This document shows positions 1 through 11,400 of a DNA stretch of 64,000 bases, piece after piece. Each line of letters begins with the position of its first letter. The first letter of the stretch is position 1. A model generated the notes under the pieces. It was not told where the DNA came from. It saw only the letters and a list, made by a program, of their open reading frames with translations, and made no database searches. The stretch spans positions 9,245,501 to 9,309,500 of the forward strand of contig CM042034.1 of NCBI GenBank assembly GCA_023525975.1. The letters run 5' to 3'. Both the position numbers and the translations under genes were made by a program. The stretch comes from Smallanthus sonchifolius (lineage: Eukaryota > Streptophyta > Magnoliopsida > Asterales > Asteraceae).

Positions 1-467
1 GGTGGTACTTCCCGTTCGTAAGCGACTGCCTCCCTCCCATCTTCGACCTCAAATTTCAATTCACGACCCTTTAAACCGGCCTGGGTTTTCATACCATCTT
101 GGTCGTTTTCCAAATTGCCGATTTTCAATAGAACACCATCTTCGACCTTCGATTCAACACCATCTCCTGTCTTCAATTGAACATCATCGACGATCCTGAA
201 TTGATCATCCAAGACAAGCTCGTTTCGATCTTCGTCATCCCCAGGGTTGTCGGAAAATTCCTGCATATTTAGTTCTGGGAGTGGTCCGTGAGGTTCATCC
301 TCGGGTTCCTTGGTTACCTGTGTTCGCCTTGCTAACCAAGCTTCCCTAATCGCTGCAATATCATTCTTCAAGGACTCGAGTTTTTCTGAAATAATCGCCA
401 ATTGAGCAGCGATTGAATCATGGTAAATTCCGTTGCCTCCAATCTGGTTGCTCCGGGTCTGCCCCAT
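1..467 (-). CDS. LTR retrotransposon gag, N-terminal part (runs off the window)
   Basis: The minus strand is open for 155 codons from the ATG at 467-465 to the window edge, with no stop. The product begins MGQTRSNQIGGNG and continues with a helical segment (AAQLAIISEKLESLKNDIAAI), then a long acidic, repetitive linker rich in D, E, G and V. This resembles the N-terminus and linker that precede the capsid-like domain in plant Ty3/gypsy gag proteins; the capsid domain itself would lie outside the window. The ATG is only seven bases from a tRNA-like primer site (475-490), which supports a retroelement origin. The Ty3/gypsy assignment is from memory of such proteins and is not proven, because no zinc knuckle or polymerase is visible. 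Confidence 0.6.
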   Translation of the reverse strand, partial: MGQTRSNQIGGNGIYHDSIAAQLAIISEKLESLKNDIAAIREAWLARRTQVTKEPEDEPHGPLPELNMQEFSDNPGDDEDRNELVLDDQFRIVDDVQLKTGDGVESKVEDGVLLKIGNLENDQDGMKTQAGLKGRELKFEVEDGREAVAYEREVP

Positions 468-474
468 CGTGTTT

Positions 475-490
475 CCCGGCAATGGAACCA
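475..490 (-). other. Candidate primer binding site of the gag element
   Basis: On the minus strand this reads TGGTTCCATTGCCGGG, which would pair with a tRNA 3' end of the form ...CCCGGCAAnGGnnCCA. One base further out, the minus strand reads ...TATCA, a plausible 3' end of the 5' LTR. The exact tRNA was not identified. Confidence 0.5.
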
Positions 491-491
491 A

Positions 492-1351
492 TGATAGAAA
501 CCGGAAATATGATTTATTAAAATAAACAAAAACAAGGATAGTTGGCCCGATTCGAGAGGGGCTAGTCTCCACAATTCTGATCACAGAACTAATTTAGATA
601 AAAACCAAGACACCCCCAAACTAAAAACAAGAACACGATATTTAAAAGTAAACTTTGATGAAGCAATAACTCCGACTTGATGATGCCATTACTACCCTTT
701 ATTTCCCTCCAACTTTTCAGTACCATTCATCCCTTTACATTCCCATACACCCCTGCTGGAATCGTATCACGGCGCCTCAGGGCGCTTCATGTATATGGGG
801 CGCCTCACCCATTTGAGGCGTTTTGTTCAGCGCCTCACGCTTTATGCAGCGTCTCATGGCGCTTTTTTAAACCAAGATGGGAGAACTAAGATTTTGGAAG
901 CTATCTTCGTTGTAGAATGTTGTGTGGGTGGGGGGTTTCATAAAAGGTAGGTTAGGAATGGTCTTGTTTAAGAAATCATATTATGGTTGAATTATATTTT
1001 TTTAAAGAGAAGGATTCGATTGTTTGATGGCCTACTTCTGCTATATTTGTTTTGTCTTCTCATGTGTTTCCATTTTAGTAGGCCTTAAGCCCCGATATTT
1101 GCCCTTAGCGGGCCAAGACAGTTTGATTGAGAGTAAAATAACTAGGAGAAGGAAGTTGTATGAGGGCTACCATATGTTATAGCTCTTAGCTTACGTCTAT
1201 CTTCTAGAACCTTTCATTGAGGGAGTTTATTTATATATTTGTATGTGGGGAGGGGGGATGTTTTGTGTCTTTCTCTAAATTGAAGGTAGAACAAATTGGG
1301 TTAAAACCATAAAAGATAGCAAAATAATGGGTATACTTGTAATTATTATTC
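492..1351. other. Possible LTR and unassigned spacer
   Basis: If the primer site is real, an LTR starts at 492 and runs to higher coordinates. No second LTR copy is in the window, so its far end cannot be set. Within 760-885 there is a cluster of GCGCCTCA-like motifs ending in GCGCTTTTTTAAACCAAG, which matches the end of the CTTGGTTTT-terminated elements at 7851-8585 and 37974-38633, so part of such an element may sit here. From 900 to 1351 no gene is visible. Confidence 0.3.
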
Positions 1352-1543
1352 CATTTTTAGAGGGAACAAAAAATGTACCCCTAGGAATAAAAGAATAGGG
1401 GTACCTTTTCTTATTCATATGCTAACTAGTCTTGGATAGAATTCTTTTATCATTCCATTTTTGTTGTCATTTTAATGCCCTTGGGGGGAATACATCAACC
1501 TTGTCACACTTCAACCTTTAGTGCTTCATGAGGCATAATTATG
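1352..1543. repeat. 343-bp tandem repeat, copy A, left part
   Basis: This is the first 192 bp of the tandem repeat found intact at 4581-4923. The copy is interrupted at 1543/1544 by the Copia element and resumes at 4432. It contains the short hairpin motif GTACCCCTA-(12 nt)-TAGGGGTAC. Confidence 0.9.
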
Positions 1544-1876
1544 TGTTAGGATCGTTAGGATTGAACACACACACTAAACTGAACACACACACACGAAAGC
1601 AATAAACGACACGAAGATTTAAAGTGGTTCGGTCAGCTGACCTACTTCCACTGTGCTGCAACTAGGGTTTCTTTATTATTCAGGTGCTCACAAAATTACA
1701 AGTACAATGATATCAATATATAGAGACTAATCTAGGGTTAGGAAACATGATCCCCAAGTTAGGCCCAAGCCCACATAGAGATAACTAGGGTCGGCTAAAT
1801 AAAGACGTGTGGGCCAACCCAAGGCTAGGGCCGGCCACCCTCCCTTGATCGGGCCTCCACACCAATTAGCCCAACA
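1544..1876 (-). repeat. 3' LTR of the young Copia element
   Basis: On the minus strand it starts TGTTGGGC and ends ...CCTAACA. It is 331/333 identical to 4094-4426. The R-region-like motif AATAATAAAGAA is shared with the LTRs of the second element at 13264-16037. Confidence 0.93.
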
Positions 1877-2063
1877 ATCTCCCACTTGGAGGCTCGAACA
1901 ACGCCCAATAGTCTTCAACATCTGTACATCTTGTAATCTTTCTTTTTCACCTAGTTGCAGCAGCCTTCTCGACAATTAACCTGAAGGCACATTGAAGCTC
2001 CCACTGAGCCTCAACTCATCAGTCATAACATGTGACTCGTTCTCTGTCCTTGCCGGCTCCCAC

Positions 2064-3527
2064 TTAAACGAACTGCCGAATCCTAAGAAATCCTGAGAAC
2101 ACACACTCTCCATAACTAGCAAGACATTCTCTGGAGACTTTTCTATCTGGAATTCTGGTCTTTTTAACCCACTGTCGGTCTGAAACTGTAACTGAAACAC
2201 ACCTTGCGCTCCCACTGTCACGATGTCCCCCTACTGGTTTGACCTTCCAAACTCGTTCATCCCGAATCTTCCCTGTGACTCTAGGTTTCTCTCTTGCAAA
2301 GGAAACCCTCTTCTGTCCCTGAGATTCTGTGAACTCGACTTTGTTTTTCTTCGGAACTGGAACGTCACTTCCTTCTGATGGTATACTGACCATGTATAAT
2401 GAGCCTCTTTTCTTTCCACGAGCCATGACCATATTCCCTTTGACAACCTTCCACTGTCCATTCCCGAACTTAACTTCATGTCCCTGATCATCTAACTGGC
2501 CAGCTGAAATCAACAACCTTTTCAGACCTGGAATAACCATGACATCTCTTAAAGTCCACGAACCGACTGAAGTCTTCAAAACAATGTCACCCATGCCCGT
2601 AACATCAAGTACCTCATCATTCGCCAGTTTTACCTTTCCAAAGTCACCCTCTTTCAAATTCTGCAGTGCTTCACTGCTGTGGGTAGCGTGAAATGAAGCA
2701 CCAGAATCCATGACCCAGGAATCCACACTGCTCTCCACACTACAAACTAACGCATCATCATCATCATTGTAGTCTCCTGCAGAGTTTATTTCTTTCTTCT
2801 GTTTCGAACACTGATTCCTAAAGTGTCCTACTTCATTACAATTCCAACATACCACATCCTTCCGAGCCTTAGACACACTCCTCCTCTTGCTCTGACGACT
2901 TTCTCGCTGATTCTTTCTTCCCCTGGCCTCTGTACTCAACAAAGAACTCGAAGACTCACCTGAACCACGACGTCGAGCATCCTCTCCCAGAATAAGATCC
3001 CGCATCTTCTCAAACGTAAACTTACTCGATTTCGAAGTGCTTGTAACAGCAGTTACGGTTCCGGACCAACTATCAGGCAATGAGGATAATAACAGTAAGG
3101 CTTGGACCTCATCATCAAACTTAATATCGACAGACACTAAGCGAGACAATATCGAATTTAGGTTATTGATGTGATTTGCTACCGAGTCACCCTCCTTCAT
3201 CCTAGTATTCACAAGCTCTCGAATAAGATAAACCTTATTTGCTGCAGATGGCTTCTCATACATGTTAGATAATGCTTCCATCATACCTTTAGCTGAGGTC
3301 TCCTTCTGGATGTTATAGGCAACATTCTCTGACAGAGAAAGCGTTATCACTGCTCTGGCTTTCTTATCCATCTTCACCCAATCTGCTTGTGACATACCTT
3401 CTGGCTTCTCACCCTCAAGCACTGCATTTAAGTCTTTCTGACAAAGTAGTGCCTCAATCTGCATCTTCCACCAACCAAACTTATTCCCATCAAACTTCTC
3501 TATTATAACCTTTCCGTCTGTAGCCAT
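2064..3527 (-). CDS. Copia-type Gag-protease polyprotein (no pol)
   Basis: This is a 487-residue ORF starting at the ATG 3527-3525 (MATDGKVIIEKFDG). An ATG seven codons upstream is in frame but lies before the usual gag start. Residues about 5-190 are the capsid-like UBN2 region (WWKMQIEALL, MYEKPSAANKVYLI, LLLSSLPDSW). A CCHC zinc knuckle CWNCNEVGHFRNQC follows near residue 230. Next comes the retroviral-type aspartic protease motif WVMDSGASFHAT and its downstream strand (VIPGLKRLLISAGQLDDQG). The ORF then ends in a basic tail of about 90 residues (...KVEFTESQGQKRVSFAREKP...) that is not integrase. A similar tail can be read in the decayed element at 13264-16037. The ORF is intact, so Gag and protease could be made. 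The protein would package element RNA, but reverse transcription must be supplied in trans. Confidence 0.9.
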   Translation of the reverse strand: MATDGKVIIEKFDGNKFGWWKMQIEALLCQKDLNAVLEGEKPEGMSQADWVKMDKKARAVITLSLSENVAYNIQKETSAKGMMEALSNMYEKPSAANKVYLIRELVNTRMKEGDSVANHINNLNSILSRLVSVDIKFDDEVQALLLLSSLPDSWSGTVTAVTSTSKSSKFTFEKMRDLILGEDARRRGSGESSSSLLSTEARGRKNQRESRQSKRRSVSKARKDVVCWNCNEVGHFRNQCSKQKKEINSAGDYNDDDDALVCSVESSVDSWVMDSGASFHATHSSEALQNLKEGDFGKVKLANDEVLDVTGMGDIVLKTSVGSWTLRDVMVIPGLKRLLISAGQLDDQGHEVKFGNGQWKVVKGNMVMARGKKRGSLYMVSIPSEGSDVPVPKKNKVEFTESQGQKRVSFAREKPRVTGKIRDERVWKVKPVGGHRDSGSARCVSVTVSDRQWVKKTRIPDRKVSRECLASYGECVFSGFLRIRQFV

Positions 3528-3889
3528 GGCAGTGACTAAACGAAACACTGGTTATGTATAAATAGAGACAAAACGCAGCAAATCAATCTATTTAATACGC
3601 AGTGAAATAACGAACTTGATAATCAAAACCGAAACTTTAACTGAAACAATAAAACCTGACAAACGCGGTTGACTCTGGTTCTAGGTTTCTGAAGTCGATC
3701 TCTTTGATTCAACCAAACTGTTCTTCTGCAGAATAGATCTCTGAATTCGGCTGATACGGGACTGGTTGTTAAAGCTTTCGAAAAAAAAAACGGAACCTAA
3801 GACCTTCTTCTGTGACGACTGCGAAAACCCTAACGGCGGCGACGGCGGAACCCTAGCAGCGCTGGGTGGCGGCGGCGGTTGACTGTTTA

Positions 3890-4010
3890 CCGGAAAACAC
3901 TGTTCACGGCGACGGTACTGTTCACCGGAAAACACTGTTCACGGCGGCGGTACTGTTCACGCGGTGGTACTGTTCACGGCGGCTGTACTGTTCACGCGGC
4001 GGTTGACTGG
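3890..4010. repeat. Short tandem repeats in the element leader
   Basis: ACTGTTCAC alternates with GGCGGYGGT-like blocks about six times between the primer site and gag. A diverged version (GAATACTGTTTTCCGGCG, AACAGTGTTTTCTGG) lies at the same place in the second element near 13660-13715, so the leader is conserved between the two. Confidence 0.7.
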
Positions 4011-4093
4011 GTGACTGACGACTAAAGAACTGAAGGTGTCGGTTCTGGTGTTCTCGTGTGATCCCAATCTAGAGCCAAAGCTCTGATACCAAT

Positions 4094-4426
4094 TGTTAGG
4101 ATCGTTAGGATTGAACACACACACTAAACTGAACACACACACACGAAAGCAATAAACGACACGAAGATTTAAAGTGGTTCGGTCAGCTGACCTACGTCCA
4201 CTGTGCTGCAACTAGGGTTTCTTTATTATTCAGGTGCTCACAAAATTACAAGTACAATGATATCAATATATAGAGACTAATCTAGGGTTAGGAAACATGA
4301 TCCCCAAGTTAGGCCCAAGCCCACATAGAGATAACTAGGGCCGGCTAAATAAAGACGTGTGGGCCAACCCAAGGCTAGGGCCGGCCACCCTCCCTTGATC
4401 GGGCCTCCACACCAATTAGCCCAACA
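4094..4426 (-). repeat. 5' LTR of the young Copia element
   Basis: Equal in length to 1544-1876 and 331/333 identical. It is followed on its inner side, with a two-base gap, by the Met-tRNA primer site at 4080-4091. Confidence 0.93.
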
Positions 4427-4431
4427 TTATG

Positions 4432-5251
4432 TGCCAGCTTCTGATAATGGTGAGCACAATGCTAAATTGTTAATATGTAATATTTGGCCTTACGCCATTG
4501 TATGAATTCAAGTTGGGGAAGGTAACACCTACTTTGGGTTGTACATGGAGAGGAAGAAACAAAAAATGTACCCCTAGGAATACATTTTTAGAGGGAACAA
4601 AAAATGTACCCCTAGGAATAAAAGAATAGGGGTACCTTTTCTTATTCATATGCTAACTAGTCTTGGATAGAATTCTTTTATCATTCCATTTTTGTTGTCA
4701 TTTTAATGCCCTTGGGGGGAATACATCAACCTTGTCACACTTCAACCTTTAGTGCTTCATGAGGCATAATTATGTGCCAGCTTCTGATAATGGTGAGCAC
4801 AATGCTAAATTGTTAATATGTAATATTTGGCCTTATGCCATTGTATGAATTCAAGTTGGGGAAGGTAACACCTACTTTGGGTTGTACATGGAGAGGAAGA
4901 AACAAAAAATGTACCCCTAGGAATACATTTTTAGAGGGAACAAAAAATGTACCCTTAGGAATAAAAGAATAGGGGTACCTTTTCTTATTCATATGCTAAC
5001 TAGTCTTGGATAGAATTCTTTTATCATTCCATTTTTGTTGTCATTTTAATGCCCTTGGGGGGAATACATCAACCTTGTCACACTTCAACCTTTAGTGCTT
5101 CATGAGGCATAATTATGTGCCAGCTTCTGATAATGGTGAGCACAATGCTAAATTGTTAATATGTAATATTTGGCCTTATGCCATTGTATGAATTCAAGTT
5201 GGGGAAGGTAACACCTACTTTGGGTTGTACATGAAGAGGAAGAAACAAAAA
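4432..5251. repeat. 343-bp tandem repeat: rest of copy A, copy B, copy C
   Basis: Copy A resumes at 4432-4580, copy B is 4581-4923, and copy C is 4924 to about 5251, where it diverges. The period is 343 bp and differences are few (for example C/T in GGCCTTAYGCC, and CCC(C/T)TAGG in copy C), so the duplications are recent. Each unit also repeats a short internal block (ACAAAAAATGTACCCCTAGG) twice and carries the hairpin GTACCCCTA/TAGGGGTAC. The array ends about 205 bp before the start codon of the gene at 5457, so it may overlap that gene's promoter or 5' UTR. No protein is encoded. Confidence 0.92.
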
Positions 5252-5456
5252 GTGAACATGACTGAAAATCTGACGTTTGATGAATCTTTATGTTTCTTCT
5301 TACTCGTGTGACCGTGTTTCAAAGTTTCTTTGGTGGTTGCTGCTTGCTATCTGTTTGTTTCATTAAAGTTGCGTTGCTTAATTTGAGTTATGATATTAAT
5401 CACTATTTTTATTTATGATCTGCAGGAATTTTGAATTTAGTTAGATAGCTTGCAGG

Positions 5457-8400
5457 ATGAGTGATGACGTTTTTGATGGACAAGCGTTATCAGACAAGCT
5501 GTTTAAACTCAACAGCTCTCAACAAAGTATAGAGTGTATCCTTTTGCCAGGAAAACTTTCTTCATGCTTTTTGTAATTGGAAGACGGATATTTGATTTTT
5601 ATTTTATTTTATTATTTTAATTGGAAGACAGATATTTGATGGCCATTAATTTTGTTAATCATCAGTTATTTGATACTCCATCAAAAGTAGTATTTCAAAG
5701 AACCTAAAGTTCTGCTATTCAAACTGTTCACTTTTGGTCTAGAGCTCACACCTATGAAGGGTATGTTGCATGGCTGTAGTTGGATGTCCATTTTAAGCCA
5801 ATCATAAGTGGTGTAATTGATTTTTTAAATCTGCAAATCAGAATGGAGGCATCTGGATTTATACATTTAACAAATATTATTTTTGGAATTCAAGTTTATC
5901 TTTTATTCAGACTCTAAATTAAATATTCATACAATGTTGTTGCTTGCTTTCCCGTTATCTTCAAGACTTGAACTTTTTGGTCTTGGAGTTGACTTTTAGT
6001 GTTCAACAATGACTCCTTGGGGCACTTAGAGTGTTAAGTCCTTTCATTTGCTTTGTCCTACATGATTATCTCTATACAAGCAACAATACATTGCAATAGC
6101 AGCATCCTAATGTGTAACTGTGTTTTTGCATCATCATTTTATAAATTTTCTGCTTGTCACCATTGAGCATTTTGATTTGATAAACGAGTTGTCATTGTGT
6201 TCCTCATTGAACTTACAATATAACGTCTTTTATCTTTTGCCACTGTGGTTTTCCTTGATGTCAAATTAGCATTATCCCGTTCATGTATTTCACAGAGGAA
6301 GAAAGCCAAACAGATTGTTGAAATATGGCATAAATCATTTAAATCTGTTCAGCGGGAGCAGCAAGTTTCTTTTCTGTATCTGGCCAATGACATTTTGCAA
6401 AATAGTAGGCGGAAGGGCAGTGAGTTTGTTAATGAGTTTTGGAAGGTCATGCCTTCAGCCCTCAAGCATGTTAATGAACATGGTGATGAAAATGGAAAGA
6501 AAGCTGCATCAAGACTGGTAATTTCTTTTTCTATCTTAATTGTTATTTCTTTTGCTTGTATGTTCAAGCGCATTAACGAAGTATAGCAGAAGCATGATAT
6601 ACTCTATCCAATTCATTAATTTTGACCACTATTATTCATTTTGAGCAATGTTACTTCCATTACTTTAAAAGGTTGGCATATGGGATGAAAGGAGGGTGTT
6701 TGGATCCCGGGGTCAGAATTTGAAAGATGAAATGCTTGGTAAAAGTCCTCCCACCCAGTTGGCTAGCAATGGAAAGACCTCCAACTCTAACCCTATCAAA
6801 ATAGTGAAAAGGGATGCCAACTCATTGAGACTTGTGAGTACCATATGTTGCTTCATTTCTGTTCTATTGGGATATCTTTTGGCTTCATTTGATATCAAAC
6901 TCTGTTTACATTCTGGACTTTCAGAAATTGGCTGTTGGGAGTGCCCCAGAAAAGATTATGACTGCTTTCCATTTGGTACATGATGAGAATGCTGCTGAAG
7001 ATACCGCCTTAAACAACTGTGAAGGTGCAGTTCACAGGTTCGGAGATTTGGAGAGAGATATTGAAAGTCAAGGTAAAGGATATATATCTATTAGCGATAT
7101 ATATTCAAGATATATATTGATTAGGAGATATTATGTATTTAAATATTTGTGTTCCTATCCATACTTAGAATAGGTCAAATCATTGTATATATATATATAT
7201 GTTGTTTGTGATAATGAGAAGGGGCAAGCATTCTATACCAATTAACATGGTATTAGAGCCTCTCTGATAACCCTAGTTATGCCGCCACCTCCCTATTCGA
7301 CCGGCGATCTTCTTTTCTGCCGGCACCTCCACGGGCGTCGCAGCCCAGTCAGCCGCCACCCTCTTCTCATTTATCTTTCTCTCATCATTCATCTTCTCTG
7401 TTTTCATGGACCCAAAATTCCATCCGACTATTACTGTCATCAACATCTGGAACTTTTTCATCTACATTAATACAACTCCTGTGCAGAACTCTTTCGAATT
7501 CACTTCACTGCAGGGCTTTTCTAGTGAGTGATCATCACATTGATCCCACCACTGTCGCTCCCTTACCCGCGACAACCTCTTCATCCGATAAAGAGAGACA
7601 AAATCAACAACTCCATGGCTGAACTTTGGTCTTGTCTAGACGCGACCGTGTTCTAGTGGATATAATGATTTACTTTACACTATCCTTAAACCTAATGCGA
7701 CCGATTCACAAGCCTAGGTTGCCTTAGAGAATATCTTTCAAGACAATCAAAATTCTCGAGCCGTTTACTTGGAACTCAAGTTTGTTACTACCAAACTTGA
7801 CAACCATCCCAATGTTTCTTCATACTGTCAAGCGTTGAAGATGTTGTCATCTTGGTTTAAAAAGGCGCGTCTCAGGTGCTAAGGGGTATAAGGTGCAGGG
7901 TCCTGGGCTTTAGGTTACATAAGGCGCACAGGTGTACAAGAAGCAAGCGATATTGCGCTCTGATCCGCTTTTTTGCGCTTAAGAGCTTTTTTTTGGGCTG
8001 GCAATGAAGACGTGGCACTTGATTTTGATGAAATCGAAGCTTAAAGCTGAAAGACCAGTTCATATATGTAAGAATGAGAAGAAATTGAAGCGTACCTGTG
8101 ATGAGGATGAAGATATGCGATGGAGACAGATGAAGAAGAGAAGATGATGGCGATGATGATGTGCGATAGGGTTGAAACTTACAAGCGGGAGAATGGATTT
8201 TAGGTTAAAAGGCTTATTTATTTTTATTAAAATACATTTTTCATCCTTCATATTATAGCTTTTGTCAAATTTAACATTAAACTTTTCAAATATGTGTATT
8301 TGTTCTTTTTTTCTTGTTTCTAAAGTCAACAAAGATTTTTTGCTTCTTTAGGTTGTACGTTTAGTTGTTTATGTTGTACATAAAGGTTATTTATAAATTA

Positions 8401-11400
8401 ATTCGTATATATCTTTTAATTATCTAAATTTAGGGTGTAAAAGGATTAACATTATAGTAAATATTATATGGAATTAATTTTAAAATATATTAATACCTAG
8501 CGCCTCGCGTACGAAAAGCCCTGCGCTTTGCGCCTCGGTTTTATACTCTGTCGCCTTGGTGCGCTTCTCGCCTTTTAAAACCAAGGCCAACATGAGTTCA
8601 TGCAATCCGGCTTTTACCCCATTTGATACAAAGTCAAAGCTAAGTGCTTCTTCTGGTACCCTCCTTGAAGACGACATAACTCATTACCGCCAATTAGCCG
8701 GGGCTCTCCAATATCTTACGTTTACACGTCCAAATATTAGTTACGCGGTTCGACAAATTTGCATGCACATGCATGCCCCTCAGACTACACATTTGAATGC
8801 GTTAAAGCGTATCTTACAGTATATTCATGACACCTTACACCATGGTTTACACTTATCCAAGTCGTCGGTCACTTCCTTACTCTCCACACCGATGCTGATT
8901 GGGCCGGTTGCCGAGACATAAGACCTTCTCTCGTGGTCTTCAAAGCATCAACCGATCATATCACGGTGCTGAGGCGGAATAACACGGGGTGGCTAACGCT
9001 TTCTCCGAGACATGTTGGTTACACCACCTCCTGTTGGAACTCCATCATTCACCGACTCATGCGACATTGGTTTATTGTGACAATGTTAGTGCGGTCTATC
9101 TCTTTTGCAACCCGCTCTCAACATTGACACCTCCTGAATTGACTACGCGAGTATATTAGCGATATATATTCAAGATACATATTGATTTGGAGATATTTGT
9201 ATTTAAATATTGGTGATTCTATCCATACTTAGAATTATATATATATATATATATGGGAAGGGTCATAAGAAAACTCAATTTTCATGAGAAAATAAAAAAA
9301 ACTACTTATTTAAGGTAAAAAAAAATAATAAAAAAATAATAACTCAAAAAATAAATCAAAAATTAAAAAACCACTTCGGAGACCTTGTTTCCCACGTCGT
9401 CCTCGTTCAAAAAAAAAAAAACTCGAAAAGTAGTGGGTTTAGCTTTTGGGTTTAGTTTAGCTTTTAAGTTAAGTTTTTTGAGGGGAAGGGTGGGGTGGGG
9501 GGTTTAGGTTTTTGGGGGGTGGGTGAGGGGGTAGGTGGGGTAAGGTTAGGTTTTGGGGTGGGGGGGTTTAGGTTTTTGGGGTGAGTTAGGCTTTTTGGTT
9601 TAGTTTTTGGGTTTAGTTTAGGAGGGGAGGGGTGGGGTGGGGGTTTAGGTTTTTGGGGTGGGGGTGGGGTGGTGGGTTAGGTTTTTGAGGGTGGGTTGGG
9701 TTTTTGGGTGTACTACACATATGCAGTAGGAGTTTTTTGATTTTCTCATGAAAATGAGTTTTCTAGTGAACTCACCCCTATATATATATATATAGGGGAA
9801 GGTTCCACTAAGAAGTGTTTTTCGCTAAGAAGTGGGTCAAACGAACTCCGATTGAGCTCATTCCAGCGGCGTTGGAATCGTCTCATCGAACTCTAATCCG
9901 GACCCAAAAACCTAAACACCCCTCCACCCGCACCCCCAAAAACCTAAACCCCCCATCCAACCCCACCCCAAAAAGCCTAAAACCACCACCACCACCACCA
10001 CCACCCCCAAAAACCTAAACCCCCCCACCCCTAAAAAACCAAAACCCACCCCCACCCACCCCAAAAACCTAAACCCCCCCATCCCCACCCCCTCAAAAAA
10101 ACCTAAACCATAAAATCTAAACCCTAAAAGCTAAACCCTAAGGCTAAAACCCTAAAATTCAAATGTAAAATCTAAACCCTAAAAGCTAAGATGATAGAGT
10201 TTGACGAGACGGTTCCAACGCCGCTGAAATGAGCTCAATCGGAGTTCGTTTGATATCGTTTCTAAGCGTTTTGGTCATTTCTTAGAGTTCTTAGCGAAAA
10301 CATACTTCTTATTTGATCCTCCCCCTATATATATATGTGTATATATATGTATATATAGGGGAAGGTTCCACTAAGAAGTTTTACGCTAAGAAACACTAAG
10401 AAGTGGGGTCAAACGAACTCCGATTGAGCTCATTTCAGCGGCGTTGGAACCGTCTCATTGAACCCTAACCCGGACCTAGAAACCTAAACCCCCCTCTAAC
10501 CCCACCATGAAAAGCCTAAAACCACCACCCCACCCCCCAAAAACCTAAAACCCCCCCACCCCACCCCCAAAAACCTAAACCCACCCTCAAAAACCTAAAC
10601 CCCCATCCCCCAAAAAACCCTAAACCCTAAAAGCTAAACCGGCTAAACTCTAAAGCTAAAATCCTAAAATTCAATGTTAAAATCTAAACCCTAAAGGCTA
10701 AGATGGTAGAGTTCGACGATACGGTTCCAACGCCGCTGGAATGAGTTCAATCGGAGTTCATTTGATATCGTTTCTTAGCGTTTTTGTCATTTCTTAGCGA
10801 AAAACAACTTCTTATTTGAACCTCCCCCCTATATATATATATCATTTGTGATGATGAGAAGGGGCAATCATTCTATACCAATTAACAATATCTATTAATT
10901 ATCTGTTTGCTTATGTATTGGTCAATGATTCTTATGTATTACACGTTCCTTGTCCTTCTCTATCACTCTATTTCACCATAGTTTACAAGATTTTAAGTTT
11001 AAATATATTTTCTTGATGTATGTGATGCAGCCTGCTTATTTTTATTTATTCTTGTGCTTCTGTTGATACACTTTCTAAACTTTCATATTTGAGTAACATG
11101 GGTTTTTAAGAAATTCATCTATGTTTTGTGTTGTTCAGGAGTTGTACTAGGATCTTCATTGCTAGATGAAATCCAGGAGCAAGAAAATGTACTTCAAGAT
11201 TGTGTCAATCAGCTTGAAACTGCAGAAAGTACCAGGACCTCTTTGATTTCACAGCTTAAAGAAGCACTCCAGGATCAAGTATGGTTGCATTCCAATAACA
11301 GTGTTAATCTGCTTTCTTTTGACGAATGACATAGTTTTGCCAAGTAAATTTATTTAAGACTTGTTTCTATCGTAGATTGAAGAAGTGTTACATTAAAAGT

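Larger units (their letters stand above)
1544..4426 (-). mobile_element. Young non-autonomous Copia element carrying gag-protease only
   Basis: A complete 2,883-bp LTR element on the minus strand. The LTRs are 1544-1876 (3') and 4094-4426 (5'), each 333 bp, with two visible differences (T/G at 1646 versus 4196, T/C at 1791 versus 4341), so about 99.4% identical. A perfect 5-bp target duplication TTATG flanks it (1539-1543 and 4427-4431). The primer site TGGTATCAGAGC, complementary to initiator Met-tRNA, is at 4080-4091 on the minus strand. A polypurine tract AAGTGGGAGAT abuts the 3' LTR at 1877-1887. The interior holds one long ORF of gag plus protease. No integrase, reverse transcriptase or RNase H is present, so movement would need another element's enzymes. 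The layout matches the TR-GAG class described in plants. Confidence 0.93.
7089..10887 (+). mobile_element. Decayed, internally deleted Copia element in RPRD1-like intron 4
   Basis: The LTRs are 7089-7247 (159 bp) and 9154-10887, the latter split by three MITEs. Both end ...CCAATTAACA. The 5-bp target duplication ATATC is at 7084-7088 and 10888-10892. The primer-site relic TGGTATTAGAGC is at 7248-7259. Inside are gag remnants near 7650-7850 (a UBN2-like run with LKFVTTKLDNHPNV) and, after an inserted element, the end of reverse transcriptase plus RNase H at about 8586-9130 (HYRQLAGALQYLTFTRPNISYAV). Everything between is deleted, and stops and frameshifts are frequent, so no product is expected. 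Confidence 0.85.

Noticed and set aside
9815..10018. Proline-rich ORF
   Set aside because: It is a translation of the C-rich core of foldback element M2.
9430..10700. An interstitial telomere array
   Set aside because: The TTTAGGTTTTTGGGG and CCCTAAA-like repeats are irregular and lie inside three separate TIR elements, so they are element cores.
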